A DNA stretch of 64,000 nucleotides, taken from NCBI RefSeq assembly GCF_019097595.1, contig NC_080731.1, positions 17,261,071-17,325,070 on the forward strand, in the 5' to 3' direction. The notes under the pieces are model-generated. The model did no database searches, was not told the DNA's origin, and worked only from the letters and a program-made list of their open reading frames with translations. Origin of the DNA: Hemibagrus wyckioides (taxonomy: Eukaryota; Chordata; Actinopteri; Siluriformes; Bagridae). Below are positions 48,526 to 61,217 of the stretch, piece by piece; position 1 is the first letter of the stretch, and each line of letters starts with the position of its first letter. The translations under genes and the position numbers were made by a program.

Positions 48526-50372
48526 GATTACAAAAACCATAAATGATTACAAACCATGCGTGTGAAATAAGTAAATGCCCCCCCCTTAATTTCCTAAAGT
48601 GTCTGAGTTTCTAAAATATGCAGAAATGTGTGGCCCTTCGCCTGATAGCTACATATCCCATAATCCAGTGTGTCAGCAGCCTGTCTCTATGTCTCTAAAA
48701 CCCAAGCAATTGTTTTGGGGGTTTTTTTTTGGACTCAAGATTCTGATGAGAAATAACTGGTGCGCTCACAAAACATTCATTCGCTTCTCCCCAGCACTGC
48801 GTTATTCCATCTCGCCTAAAGGACTTTGGGGATTAGCTGCCATTAGCATACGTTGGTATCTTGGCAACGGCGTGACACATTGCACCCCTCAGGGCGTGTC
48901 TCAAACAATTCCGTTACTTCAACGCACTGCCTGAGACGGAGACAGGCACCGAGGATTCGTGTTTCACACACATCCCAAATCTCAGTGTGTTGATTACTGT
49001 TTATCCTTCATCAGTCTCGGTTTCAGAACACACCACTGCCATACCCGAGACGCCCCATAAGTGTTCCTTTTCCTTAAAACCTATTACGTTGCTAGTATTT
49101 ATTACATTATGAGCTGAAAGAGAGAGCGTAGTATGTAATAAGGCGAGGCAGGACACTGGAGAGAGAGAGTTTTTAGGACAAGGACAACAATCAGAGTTCT
49201 AGTATGTAGTGCAGGTCATTTAGGCAACTTGTAGGGAACAATATGGAACTGGAACAATAGGCAACAAGAATGATCAATGCAAAAATGTGCAGTAAGACTT
49301 CATAATGCGACAAATAATTAATGGCTAAAGCCAGTGATATGAAAAGAGCAGAGACTGAATCCAAACAAACATAAGCCCTTGGAGGACAAAGAACAAGAGC
49401 AGGAAGTAGGAGGTAAAAATATGGAGTGTTTACAAAAGTAAACCTAAATCCAGCTCAGCGGTGGTTCCTTTTGCTTGCTGAAAAACTGGAGATTGTAAGT
49501 CACAGCCGGCTGGTTACTCACACGAGTAGTGTATCTACTAGCTTTTTTTTTTTTCTTTTTGCAGATGGCGCTCAGCAGATGAGCTTTTTATCAGCCTTGT
49601 TTATCGGCTCTCAAAGCGGGCCCTCGTCCGACCCTCAGCGTTATTTACAGCTCTGCAGAAAAACCCCGCCGTCCTCCTCCAACTCCGTTTACACACACGT
49701 CATAAAAGCCAACGAGAAACGGCCCGAGGGTTTCTTTCCCTCGTTCGCCTTGATGTATGAGTTTGTTCGGACCTTTATGAGATTTTTTTTTCCCCGAGCT
49801 TGTGACGCCACCCGAAGTTTGTGCCGTAACGTCTTCGAAGCCGCAAAGCCGAGAACTTCTTATTTGCCGTTTGGTTTTAAACTGCCACAGAACTTTTTTC
49901 CACTTGAAGTACTTCTTTAGGTTAAATTAGACCATGGAGATCTTGTCCGCTTGTTCGGGGGAATACGTTTCAATTTGTGTGACGTTTTCAGGAAAGCATT
50001 ATTGTTCAGTTAAAGCTTAAAAACTAAGTAAACAAGAATAAACAGACTGAGAAGCAGCATCACTTCATTCTTCTTTACTGCCTTCCTGAACTTGTAGTGA
50101 GTGTTTCTCTTACTGGTGCTAGCAATTTATTTATTGCTACTTACTCATCCACATCGATGTATTAGTTAATTCGGATGCCTCGGAGCCAGCGTCCAGCTCT
50201 TCTCTAAAGCCGACATAGACGGCAGACGTTTTGCCTAATTTGGCATCATCACTTGCTCCTACGCTGTGCCCCTGCATTTTATAGGTATTAAACCAAATGC
50301 TGAGGAAATAAAAACACCAGAGTTTCAGTGTAGGTGCGAACAGGCGGTAAGCTATCACCTGCTCGATCTCTG

Positions 50373-50410
<38 letters not shown>

Positions 50411-51767
50411 ATACGGAGGCTAAGCTGTGCTCAGAAGTGCTGAGAGAGAAACACGGAGAAACCGTGACGGTGTGTGTGTGTGTGTGTGTGTGTGTGCAGG
50501 TAACACGCAGTGCTGAAAACACACACACGCTGAGATTTTTCTTACTTTTTGGTTCATTCTTTTATTTCACCAGTGCTTGTGTTGCCTCATTTTATTCAAC
50601 ACTCCCTCATTCCTCTGGAGCTTTATATACATCAAAGAATTTCATTTCAAAGTTCCTAAAAGATATTAAATCTATTCATTTTCCCCTCTTTGACCCTTTC
50701 ATGACGAAATGCATCCTAAAATTTCATCATTTCAAAGTGTTTCTATTTCTACCTTTTTGTTTTTCTCCTGCATGGCATGTTTTATTTTTTTACTCATTTA
50801 AATTCCTGATTAAGAAAAAAAAAAAAAATCAGTTTACAATGATGATTAAAAAAATGTATTAAAAAAAAAAAAGCAAATTAAACTTTTTTTAAAATTATTA
50901 TTTCACTTTAATGTTTCTGTAGAAAGTAATAATGCTCTTGTGATATATTTTATCCCTGAAAGCTGCACAAATCCTCCTGGGAAGTTTGAAAAGTCGTAAT
51001 TAGGACATTTCATATGTTTATGTCGCTCTGGTCTGAAGACCACTGGAGCTGCACCTTTGCTTAATTAACTACAGCTAAAGGTTTTTTACTCTACTTCTGC
51101 AGCAAAAAAAAAAAAAAAAGAAAAGAAAATGAAGAAAAATAGTCCGGTGTGTTTGCCTTTGTTTTTAATCCATTTATGAAGCCACTCTACACATCCATCG
51201 ACGCCACTGACCCCAAGTCAGAAACATGGTGCTTTTTGACAAATGGAGCAAAATATAGATTGAAAGGCAAACAGATTCAATTTCAAGATGATTACTGCAC
51301 CTTAAAGTCATATTCCGGGTGATGCCATACAGTTAGTAAGCACTTAAACATCCATAGCATGAACAATTAACATCCAGTTAACAGCTTGAGATGCACCAAA
51401 TGACATCAGTTTAATTAACCCGAAAATTCTGTATTTAAATTCAAATCAAATCATATTGTTAATAGTTATTTAAACTAACACTTATGACTAATTTGTCATC
51501 ATGAACTTTGTAAAAAATAACACAATTACAGTCTTTTATATCGGGCATTAAAAGTTCCATATGCGTCTGCGACGCCCTCAGCATTTATAAACAGAGTTTA
51601 TTTACATGCGCCATAATAAGTGTAATTATTTCTTGGGAATCAGCTGCAGGCTGTCCATTAATTACACAAACTATTTATTCGAAAAATTAGCAGCAACAGA
51701 GTATAGTTTGAAAAATCTTTGGGATTGGTGAGGCGGGACAAAAAAGATCAGGCAGCTGCTTGATTAG

Positions 51768-51805
<38 letters not shown>

Positions 51806-52246
51806 AAAGATAATTGAATTAAAGCTAAAAATACAACGCCAATCCCCAGCAGCTCCGGCTTTTACCGAGTCAAAACCACACGACTCTCCCCATCACTCAG
51901 CCTGAAAACCTCCTCTTAATGGAACGTGCCATGTGTGTGGGAGTCACCAGTCACGCCGGTTAAATATAGAGTGAAGCAGGTCAAATAAAAGTGTCGCGCT
52001 CATGCTTTTACACAGTAACCTTGACATTTCTGTGATCTTGTCCCTCGTGCCTATTGTCTCCATCGGGGGGTTAATTATCGTTTCACTGCACAAGAACCTT
52101 CCCCAGGTTGCATTTTTGTTTTTTGTAGCGTTTTACAAGCTTAGATGTGAAGCAAATTTAAAAAATGCACACTTTTATCCATCACTAATTCTTTTTCTAA
52201 ATCTTTTTGCTGCTGTAATTGTCTTCATTGTGTTTTTATAGATAGA

Positions 52247-52282
<36 letters not shown>

Positions 52283-52485
52283 TTAAGTACACCATGGCCC
52301 AGATTATATCACTTTATACGTGCATTATCGATCTGTGAAGAGAGTTTAGGTTCCTGAAAAGTAGCACACTGCGGTGGTCAGTGGATATTGGCTCAGCTTT
52401 GTATTCTGATTCATTGATTCGTATCACCTAGCCCTGTTTGATTTTGTTTGTATGTATGATATTAATGCTTTAAATGTAGCAAGTG
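48526..52485. other. Probable intron, single-copy stretch with microsatellites
   Basis: The longest non-repeat + strand frame in the window (49426-49920, 164 codons) lies here. An acceptor-like tttttctttttgcag ends at 49564 and is phase-1 compatible, but no donor or domain follows. (TC)n at 50375-50407, (GT)n at 50469-50497, (CA)n at 51769-51802, (GT)n at 52247-52278. AT-rich poly-A tracts at 50815-50870 and 51103-51126. No gene supported. Confidence 0.35.
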
Positions 52486-52489
52486 GGGA

Positions 52490-52875
52490 AAAAAAATCAT
52501 CATGCTGTAGGATACTGAAATAAAAACATGAAAAAAAGAATTGAATCATGGAACTGTTAAAAAAAAAAAGAATCAAATGCAAATGATTCAATGATTCAAA
52601 GCTGGACAGTGAATATTGTCCTAGCATCAAACATAACAGAATACATGCCAAAGTAAGAGTGAGTCGTTTAGAGTAATTTGTTTGTTTCTAATGTAGAATC
52701 ATACTGTAGGCTACTGTGGATAAAAAAGACTCACTGATTCAGAATTCAATTGTGTTACAATAAAATAAAAAATGAATCGAATCAGATGCAAATGATTCAC
52801 TGAATCAGAACTGGACAGCAAAGATCGTCATTGCATTAAACATAATTGAATCATGAAAAATGGAACGTTTTTCCG
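52490..52875. repeat. Tandem duplication, unit about 200 bp
   Basis: Two diverged copies starting at 'ctgtaggatactg' (about 52505) and 'ctgtaggctactg' (about 52705). Both contain 'gatgcaaatgattcac'-type text followed by 'ctggacag' and 'catcaaacataa' or 'cattaaacataa'. ATGCAAATGATTCA occurs in both. Confidence 0.7.
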
Positions 52876-53149
52876 GTTTAGCTCTGCCAGATTCGTCTGA
52901 CGTTTGACGCTGAATAAACAGCCCTGCGTGACGTTCCACACTCCAGAGAAAGAGTGAGTCGTTAACTAGCAAAGTTCACCTAATCCATCCGGCGTGCTCG
53001 CCTAATCCACTCATAATCACATAATCCATCCCGGATCGTTTTGATGGTTTTCTCCACCTGTCTCTGTTTACTCACACGTTCACTGAGAAGCGGTTTTACT
53101 GTGCGCTTCTCCGCTGGGATCGTGTAGGTGTGATGATAACAGAGCTGTT

Positions 53150-53180
<31 letters not shown>

Positions 53181-53994
53181 GAAGTGGAAGGAGGTGTGTG
53201 CAAACTTTGATCACGATGCTGTTCATTGATTTGTGCACTCCCCCCCCCCCCCCCTGCAGTTTTTGTTCTCTGTTCTTTTTACTGATCCCTCGAGTTGTGG
53301 CCTTGACCACTCCGTATCTCCTCCAGCTCATCTCTTTTGCGTGCCTTCTATCTTCCGCAGGAAAAAAAAGAGAACCCACCGCCTTTTTTTTGTACTGTTT
53401 CTGCGTGGCCTCGGGCCTTTTCCGTTTGTGCTCATTCCAAGTTTCGATCTTCGCCGGCCTTTTCGCTTTGTAGCGAGGCCAAAGTGCCACGAGAGCGGTT
53501 TTCTAGTAGGCAGAGCCGCCTCTCACCAGCATCACGCCCCTCTTTGTTGGTTTAACCTCCACCTACATCACTGCAAACGCTAATTTCTCATCTTTTGAAG
53601 CTGGAGTTAGAATTTAGAGAATTACTGGAAGAGTGCTAATGGTTGGTTTGAAATGAAAATATAGAAGATTTTATGCACTATTTGGACACAAAACAGGGTG
53701 TCTTATATTCCTCTCATTTGCTTCAAGATAGCAAAATCTGACACTGGAGAAATCCAAAGCACGGACACTGGAGGCTCCTTCAAAAAAACCCATCTCCTTA
53801 CATCTAAGACTAAGAATAAAGAATGAAGAAAGACGCGGTCACTCTGCAGGAGTTGTAGGACGACCCCAAAGAAGCAGGAAGTAATTAAGCAAGTAATTAA
53901 GCAAGGTGTTTGTTTATCTGATCTGATCTGATTTGTGCATGTGCATTGTCATGTTATTGTCAAGGAAAATATATCAACACCTAGATATTTTCAA
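52876..53994. other. Probable intron, partly GC-rich
   Basis: (GT)n at 53150-53180 and a poly-C run of about 17 at 53239-53256. Overlapping open frames at 53156-53583 have no consistent protein-like content. Confidence 0.35.
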
Positions 53995-54218
53995 ACGATG
54001 GGTGAAGACCTACCTCTTCCTGAAGCATTTAATAGCGCTTATTTTCTCTGTATTTAAAAAAAAAATTGTGCTATATCTCCTCTCAACAGAGTTTTAGGCT
54101 GATGCTATCTTAAGTCTGTGACCTAGTGAACCAGTGTTAATGTATTCATTAATACAGACTTCAAAGCACTTTTGTACATCGCTCTGGATACAGGCGTCTG
54201 CCAAATGCATGTGAATGT
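53995..54218 (+). repeat. Dispersed repeat with SINE-like 3' tail
   Basis: 'gaagacctacctcttcctga', 'ctcctctcaacagagtttta', 'aagtctgtgacctagtgaac', and the tail 'catcgctctggatacaggcg' + 'tctgccaaatgc'. The order is familiar from fish genomes. The tail is related to the SINE tail at 34250-34266, suggesting a shared LINE partner. Confidence 0.6.
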
Positions 54219-54544
54219 TCTGACCAACCAGAGTCAACAGCACTGTGATTTAATTACCTTGTTTAATCACAAATAAGGGATGAAGCTTTCACTTCTCCTT
54301 TAACCTTTTTTCATGTCTGGGATTAGATATTGTAAACAGGATGCGTTTTAAAGCACATCAGTCTCAACAACAGATGAAAAGACTCGACCCTGGGCATCGC
54401 GTCAGAACAAGCTGAAAGCACTTCAACGTCACCATCAGGTCCTAGAGGCTCAGCGGAGCTGAAAGCGGCTGCACGCGTGTCCTTCATGCACCGCTGCAGT
54501 GATTTAACAGCATGCAAACGGGAAGGCTGCACTCAAAGACACGC

Positions 54545-54545
54545 C

Positions 54546-54603
<58 letters not shown>
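54545..54603. repeat. (CTAT)n microsatellite (GATA on the other strand)
   Basis: About 14 uninterrupted units. Confidence 0.97.
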
Positions 54604-57446
54604 GGTTCCCTTCCTACATGCGTAATTTAATAAACCACGGATCAATATAAACAGCTCCCTTTAAATTCAGGGGCAGCAGGCAGAGGGCATTGTACAGTCT
54701 TCAGGGGTAAACCTGCTTCACATCATCCAAAACAAATCCAACAAGACGCTCCTCAGTCCAGTGCCTCGACTCCCGGCTAAACACCACTACTAATTGCTGT
54801 AGCGCTTTATTACCCGATCAATAACATGGACGTGGTCGCTCAACACGCTGGTTTGTTTGTGTAAATATCTTGATGTATGAATTTTGAATAAAGCATAATT
54901 AATGGAAGCACATCGATCACGCGTTAGGTTCTTGGGCTCGGCGTAATTACCACCCGCGCCTCTCTGAAATATTTACGCCATCTCAAGCAAGCGCGTCATC
55001 CAGAGCAGCCATGCAGAAATATAAACCGTAGTCCAGCTATTAAATATTAAAAGGGAACATTAATCTAAGGCCTTGTTTTGCGGTGATGGAGGCTGAAGAT
55101 TGATCGCAAGCACGGTTAAAGCCGCTTTAAAGCGTCTGCGGCACAGGAAGGTCACGCACAGGGTCAGCGTGGTACGAATGGAGAGACGTGACAGATTTTA
55201 GTCGTCTGTTCCAACACTGTGGTCAGTTTTATCAACTGGAGAAAATTTTTGTGAAATGTTTTATTTTTTTAAGAGTTATTACAGATTTACAGAATAGAAG
55301 AAGCTGATTTGTTGTTATTATATTGAAATTGTATTTTTTTTTCCAGAAAAAAGCTCTTCATTTGAATCCATCTCTTCCTACAAGCAGTTTATCAGTTAAA
55401 AGTTACTGTATTATAGTATTTTAGAAACGTTTAATCATGATATGATATTTTTTTTGTGTGTACTGGCCAGAAAAAGAGAACAAATCTTTCACTACTGTTG
55501 AGAAGGTGAATACAGCATTTTCATTTTCATTTTTCCTTTTTATTTCTTTTTCTTTTTTTCCCCTAAATTCGGCTCCGGTGTGATTCATTTTGCTCTTCAT
55601 GTTTGATTTTGTTTGTGGCGACGTTTCAGGCAATAAAAAGCACACTGCTTGTGATTTCATCAGTGTCAGATGAGATGTTTGACTTGGCTGATGAGTCACA
55701 TTACTCGTCTGTCCTTTTTTTTTTCTTCTTCTGCACTTATTACAGGATGTAGGTCAGAAGCGATACACATGGACACGCTCAGATTCCCGGTTCCCATGGT
55801 GAGGAATGATGCTCGGCTGGTTGCATGATTAAGTCCCACTGCGTGTATCTCTGACTCTCAAACACCAGCAGGACGATTTAAATGTAATAAATATGGCGGC
55901 CCGCCAGCTTATTTTGACTCGGGCGTCTAGCTGGCTGAAATAGGCTTCGAGGCTTATTGCCTGAGCTTCGTCTTTCCCCTTGGTGTGACCTCATGAATAA
56001 ATATTGCTCAACCAATTTCTCCAGATTCCACAAGTTCAGAACTGACTTTTTTTGTCCTTCTCAGGTGACCATCGGCAGCCGCTTGACCGCCATCATGTAA
56101 TTCACAAACAAATCAGGTAGCAACAGGGACAGGGTTTAAGATGGATGGCATGCACACCGCTCGCAATCAGATGCATCCTGGTGGGGATCCGCGTTAATTT
56201 GCCATTATTTTCGGCTTTGTGCCATCTCAGGGAGGCGTTAAATTAATGCTCGCACCTTGACGAACACCGGCCCAAAACTAATTGCGTCCACGGCGTGCTT
56301 AACACTGCGCTAATCTAAGATCACTTACTGAGCTCCGCTCTGCATAGTGAATCTCTCTCTCTCTCTCTCTCTCTCTCCCTATACTCCCCCTCCCTCTCTG
56401 TATCTCTATCTCTCTCTCTCTCTATATATATACAGTATATCTATCTCCCCCTCCCTCCCTCCCTCCCTCTCTGAATTGAAGAACTGTGCGCTGTTAAGCC
56501 TGTCAGTGGAAGGTGTGCTAATTGATCCCCTGTAAATCAAACAGAATATTAATTGTCTCACAGTCTGCTTTTAATTCTGTTAATGTGCATGCTAAGAGCA
56601 GTGAAGAAAATGACACACACACACAAACACACACACACACACACTCACACAAACACACACACACACTCACACAAACACACACACGCTCAATTTGAACCAT
56701 CTCAGTTCATTATTAGTGATATTTCGACACATGAAGGCAAACCCACTTGTTTAAGATCTCAGATCTGAATTTTTTCAGTCACCTGAACATTCAAGACATA
56801 ACCATACATAAAAATAAATAAATAAATAAATAAATAATAAACTGTCACAAAACAGTTTTTTTAAATTAATATTTGAATGTTATTAATATTTAATATTTGC
56901 AATAATAACATTTTATTAAGATTTTTTTTTTTTCAGTTACAAATTCTGATTTAATCTCCTTTTTTAACTGAATTCTTAAAATTGATGAAAAGCTAAAAAT
57001 AATTGCGAATAAAGTTAGAGTTTAATGACAAATATTATTATCCTTCGTTATCAGTGTTACATAAAAACTTTTATTTAATATCCACAAATAGACATTTATA
57101 TTCAAACTTTTTTTTTGTTTTTTGTGGTTACTTGCTAGCTGTTTGTTTACAAATCCACTTCTTGAGCATCATCGGAATGTCTTCAGTGATCAAAATACAG
57201 TGTTTGAGTCCAGTCTTATCTTATTGAACAAAGCTTCATGTTGAATACAGAGATCGAGAGAACCGTAATACATCCACAGAACCTTAGAGGATTTTTTTTT
57301 TTTCCTTTTGGACTAGAACATTTTTTTGATCAGTGTTGATGTGTTGGTTGTTTTGCTCATTTCACACAGTTTGATGATCACACTGATGAAACACCAACGA
57401 CGAGAAAACGTCCATATTTTGGGACTTTTGGAATAAAATATGAGCT
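54604..57446. other. Probable intron, single-copy stretch with microsatellites
   Basis: 54780-55180 and 55850-56340 are less AT-rich, with ordered motifs such as cctcatgaataaatattgct, and are my best candidates for conserved non-coding elements. CT-rich repeats at 56352-56471. An interrupted (CA)n at 56611-56684. 56810-57010 is very AT-rich. No gene. Confidence 0.35.
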
Positions 57447-57448
57447 TA

Positions 57449-58020
57449 CACACACTACCAGTCAAAAGTTTGGACACACCTTCTAATTCAATGTTTTTTG
57501 TTTAGGGATTTATTTTCTACATTCTAGAACAATACTGGAGATTTCAAAACTATGAAATAACACACATGGACTTCAGTAATCCATATGTAATAACAACAAA
57601 AAAAAAAACAGTCAGTTGTTATTTTAAGACACGAAGGTCAGGTGTTCTGGAATAGTTCTTGCAAGAACAGTATTGTCGAGTGCATTTGCAAAACCCATCA
57701 AGCACCATGATGAAACTGGCTCATATGAAGACCATCCCAGTAAAGCAAGACCAAAACTGACCTCTGCTGCAGAGGAGAAGTTCATTTAGAGTGACCAGCC
57801 TCAGAAATCACCAATTCTTAGTCACCAACAGCACCTCAGATTAGAGCCGTTATGAAGGCTTTACAGAGCATCAGTAGCAGACATACCTCAATATCAACTG
57901 TTCAAAGGACATTATTGTAGATTTCGGCCGCCTTCAGCATTGTTTTACAATGTAGAAAGAAATACACATCAGGAAAGACCATGGAATTAGAAGGTGTGTC
58001 CAAACCTTTGACTGGTAGTG
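57449..58020 (+). mobile_element. Tc1-like transposon relic, TA-flanked
   Basis: The left end 'cactaccagtcaaaagtttg' + 'gacacacctt' and the right end, on the minus strand, 'cactaccagtcaaaggtttg' + 'gacacacctt', form clear terminal inverted repeats. TA flanks both ends (57447-57448 and 58021-58022). Between them are eroded coding traces, such as 'TAPQIRAVMKALQSISSRHT' followed by SISTVQRT, typical of the DNA-binding N-terminal half of Tc1 transposases, with stops and frameshifts. At about 570 bp the catalytic half is deleted. Confidence 0.85.
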
Positions 58021-58022
58021 TA

Positions 58023-59329
58023 CATTCATATGCACTTGTCATATACACTGTATTTTTCTCTATGAGGACAAGATTAATTACAAATTCCTAAACTTCCTAA
58101 ACTAAATTAAACAAAATTAAAATGCATTCAAACAAAAAAAAAATAATTCTTAGGGTTTATTAGGAAGATTGATTGTTGCTAGCCTAATGTCAGTAATATT
58201 TAAAGTGAAACAGGAAGTTGGGGCAGGACATATCAAGTGGACCCACCCCAGATTCTAGGGAACGTTTGATTGGACGAAAAATCCAACGAGACACCGAAGT
58301 GCAGAATTGATGTCATCAAAATTGTCCATGCACGTCGGTAATAAGTGCAAACAATTTTGAAACGTTTACCAGAAAATGATGATAAATGCATATGATGTGA
58401 TCATTTCATGCACATCCATAAATCACAGTGCTAATTACCTGGTTAGGAAAACAGGATGTTATCACCTGTGTAATCAGCAGGCCACTCCTACAGGATATTT
58501 CCAGAGATCTAAATTAATTAGCTCATAACAGTAACATACAAATGACGCTGTAACATTATTTTTTCTCTCTCTCTCTCTCTTGATCCTGCTGGCATTTCAT
58601 CGCATCTCTGTTACGAATCGGTGAAGAATAATTAAACCCCCGAGTGGAAGTTAGTGGGAAGAAGAACGGTGTTGATTTTGACGATGTGCGGCTTTCCGGC
58701 GCTCCAAGAAAAGGTGCTTTCGCACTCAGCGGGGAAAAGAAAACGTGAAACATGAAGCAGAGTGTAAATTTTCACGTTTGATCAAAAAAAAAAACCCAAG
58801 GAAACTGAACTTCACCTGACTTTTTGCTTTAAACAATCTCGCACTACTTTTGAAAAAAAAAATCCAGATTAATCCCAGCTGTCCTTTTCGACGTGGGAAA
58901 TAATTTGATAAATGACATTTTGTGGCCGCAGCTTCAGGCCCCGGCATCTCGCTTTGATAAATGTTACTTTCCTTGGGTTGTCTTCAGTCAAAGGCCTTTC
59001 TTAAAGGCCACCTTCGTCATCATCACCGCTCGCCTTTGATAAGACCGAAGCCGCTACTGTTATTGGAGATGTAAAGAGCGTGGAAGAAACACGCTGACCA
59101 AACATAAATGTCAGCATGAACATCGTAGGCGCTCGGCAAGATCTTAAAGACAGACGCGAGATTTCTGCACTTCTGTGATTCCGCCGCATCTGAACTCCAT
59201 GAACTGATAATGTTGAATATTATGACAGTTTTATTCAGCTGTCAGTCTCTGGGGAAATTAAAGCACTATGTGCAGAATTAAGGATCCAGCCTGAGAAAAC
59301 CTGTCACATGGTGAGATATTCTGTGACAC
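58023..59329. other. Probable intron, single-copy stretch
   Basis: (CT)n at 58563-58580. 58920-59200 is less AT-rich. No gene or repeat recognised. Confidence 0.35.

Positions 59330-59390
<61 letters not shown>
59330..59390. repeat. (TG)n-(TA)n compound microsatellite
   Basis: A short TG run followed by about 24 TA units, adjoining the Tc1-like relic. Confidence 0.95.
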
Positions 59391-59393
<3 letters not shown>

Positions 59394-59775
59394 ACTCAGT
59401 GTCCACTTTAATAGGAACACCTGCTCATTTATTTAATTTGAGTCAGAAACCTGGGAAATCTCTTGGGATTTCAAACAACAGTCTCTAGAGTTTTTACAGA
59501 ATTGTGTGTGTGGAAAAAAAATGGCCAGCTTGGTTCAAGCTGCCAGGATGGATATATATAATCCATATATATCTCCAACCGTGGTGAGGAGAAAAGCATC
59601 TCCTGTGAGAATACACAAAGCTTGCGGTGGACGATCTACAACAGCAAAGACCAAATCAGTTTCCTCTCCTTTCAGGCAAGAACAGAAACCTCAGGCTCAG
59701 ACTCACCTGGACTGGACAGAAAAAGATAAAAAACAAACAAACAAACAAACAAAAAAAATCAGCTGTCCAGTGTCT
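59391..59775 (+). pseudogene. Second Tc1/mariner-like relic with transposase remnant
   Basis: The start 'actcagtgtccactttaata' + 'ggaacacctgctcatttat' is the familiar terminal sequence of a fish Tc1-like family. The open frame 59506-59784 keeps recognisable pieces in order: MASLVQAARMD, SPTVVRRKASPVR, CGGRSTTAKTKSV, PFRQEQKPQAQTHLDWTEKD. These correspond to the linker and start of the catalytic domain. The N-terminal third is mostly deleted and the DDE catalytic core is absent. The frame's start codon is incidental. The A-rich end (aaacaaacaaacaaac) may be a later expansion. Confidence 0.75.
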
Positions 59776-60531
59776 ATCCTCTGATTCTGTTTCTTAGCTG
59801 ATAAGAGTGGAACCTGATGTGTTCTTCTGCTCTTGTAGCTCATCCACCAGTCATCAAGGTTAGATATTTTATGCATGCTGAGATGCTTTTCTTAATGTCG
59901 ATGCATCGACTCAAGTAGCAGCAGAAAAACTAAAGGCAAAAAAAACCCTTTTTTTCTTAGTGCCTGTCAGAATTTAGTCATAACAGCATCTGAAAGTTGA
60001 TGTATGGGTAGATGGTGTGATAAATTGTGTCTAGTAACAGATCAGCAACATTCAGTGTCTTATAAAATGTGCAGACTGAAGGCAGAATGATTCTCTGAAA
60101 ATCTGTAAACATGTATATTTCAACCATGTAGCTATGTAGAAGTTTCTTCAGTTTGCTCCAGTGTAGTAACTCTTAAAGGTTTGATGCAGATGTTTTTCCA
60201 GATGTCCCAATCTCTTCAGCAAGTGATAACGACCCAATGACCCTCTGAGGAACCCTTTTCTAAGAGTGTAAGTGAGGACATAAACGGTAAAACTCAAGGC
60301 AGAATATGACAAACGAGTGTCATATAGTGCTTTAGACTTTTGAGGACTGGATGGAGAAACCAGATTTAAGGAGGAAGCGCGTCCCACAACTTTCACATTT
60401 ACATCATTACGTTGACACTTACCATGCTAGTGCAATTAGGTTAGAGTCTTGGAGTACTATTAAACTAAATCTCTGTTAATGAGAGAAAAAAAACATATGG
60501 CAGAGGACTGAGGTACCAGTATAGCTGCTGA
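59776..60531. other. Probable intron
   Basis: No gene or clear repeat. 60150-60400 carries open minus-strand frames without recognisable content. Confidence 0.35.
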
Positions 60532-61217
60532 TGACCCAGGATCAGGAACACCACTGAGGAACAAAGATAGCACCGAGGGACGAGGGACACCACTGAGGGA
60601 CCAGGACCACCAATGAGGAACAAAAATAGCATTGAGGGACCAGAGACACCACTGAGGGATCAGGGAAGCCATTGAAGAACAAAAATACCACTGAGGGACC
60701 AGGGATACCACTGAGGGACAAAAATACCACTGAGGGACCAAGGATACTACTGAGGGACCAGGACCACCACTGAAGAACAAAAACTACCACTTAGGGACCA
60801 GGGACACCACTGAGGGACCAGGACCACCACTACAGAACAAAAATACCACTGGGGGACCATGGACACAACAAAGGGACAAAAAATACCACTGAGGGACCAG
60901 GGACACTACAGAGGGACAAAGGACACCACTGAGAGACCAGGGACACCAGTGAGGGACCAGAACCACCAGTGAGGAACAGAAACACCACTGATGGACCAGG
61001 GACATCACTGAGGGGCCAGGACCACCACTGAAAAACAAAAATACCACTGAGGGACCAGAACCACCACTGAGGAACAAAAATAACACTAAGGAACCGGGAC
61101 CACCCCTGAGGAATCAGAATCATGACTGAGGAACCAGGATGACCTGTGAGGAACTGCCACTACGGAAAACTGGACCATCACTGAGGAAACACCAGGACCA
61201 TCACTGAGATACCAGGA
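60532..61217. repeat. Minisatellite of about 0.7 kb, unit about 19-20 bp
   Basis: Dozens of variants of accactgagggaccaggac alternate with accactgaggaacaaaaat, giving a higher-order unit of about 58 bp. Overlapping minus-strand frames (60460-60780, 60784-61086, 60830-61123) read SLVPQW/SGVPGPSVV-like repeats; they arise because the unit lacks stops in that direction, and shift frame with each indel. Confidence 0.95.

Noticed and set aside
53156..53583. Overlapping frames of 105 and 116 codons on + and 136 on -
   Set aside because: All three are open through a GT tract and a poly-C run; none has recognisable content.
60460..61123. Overlapping minus-strand frames rich in SLVPQW-like repeats
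   Set aside because: Direct product of the 19-20-bp minisatellite; frames change with unit indels and several are open together.
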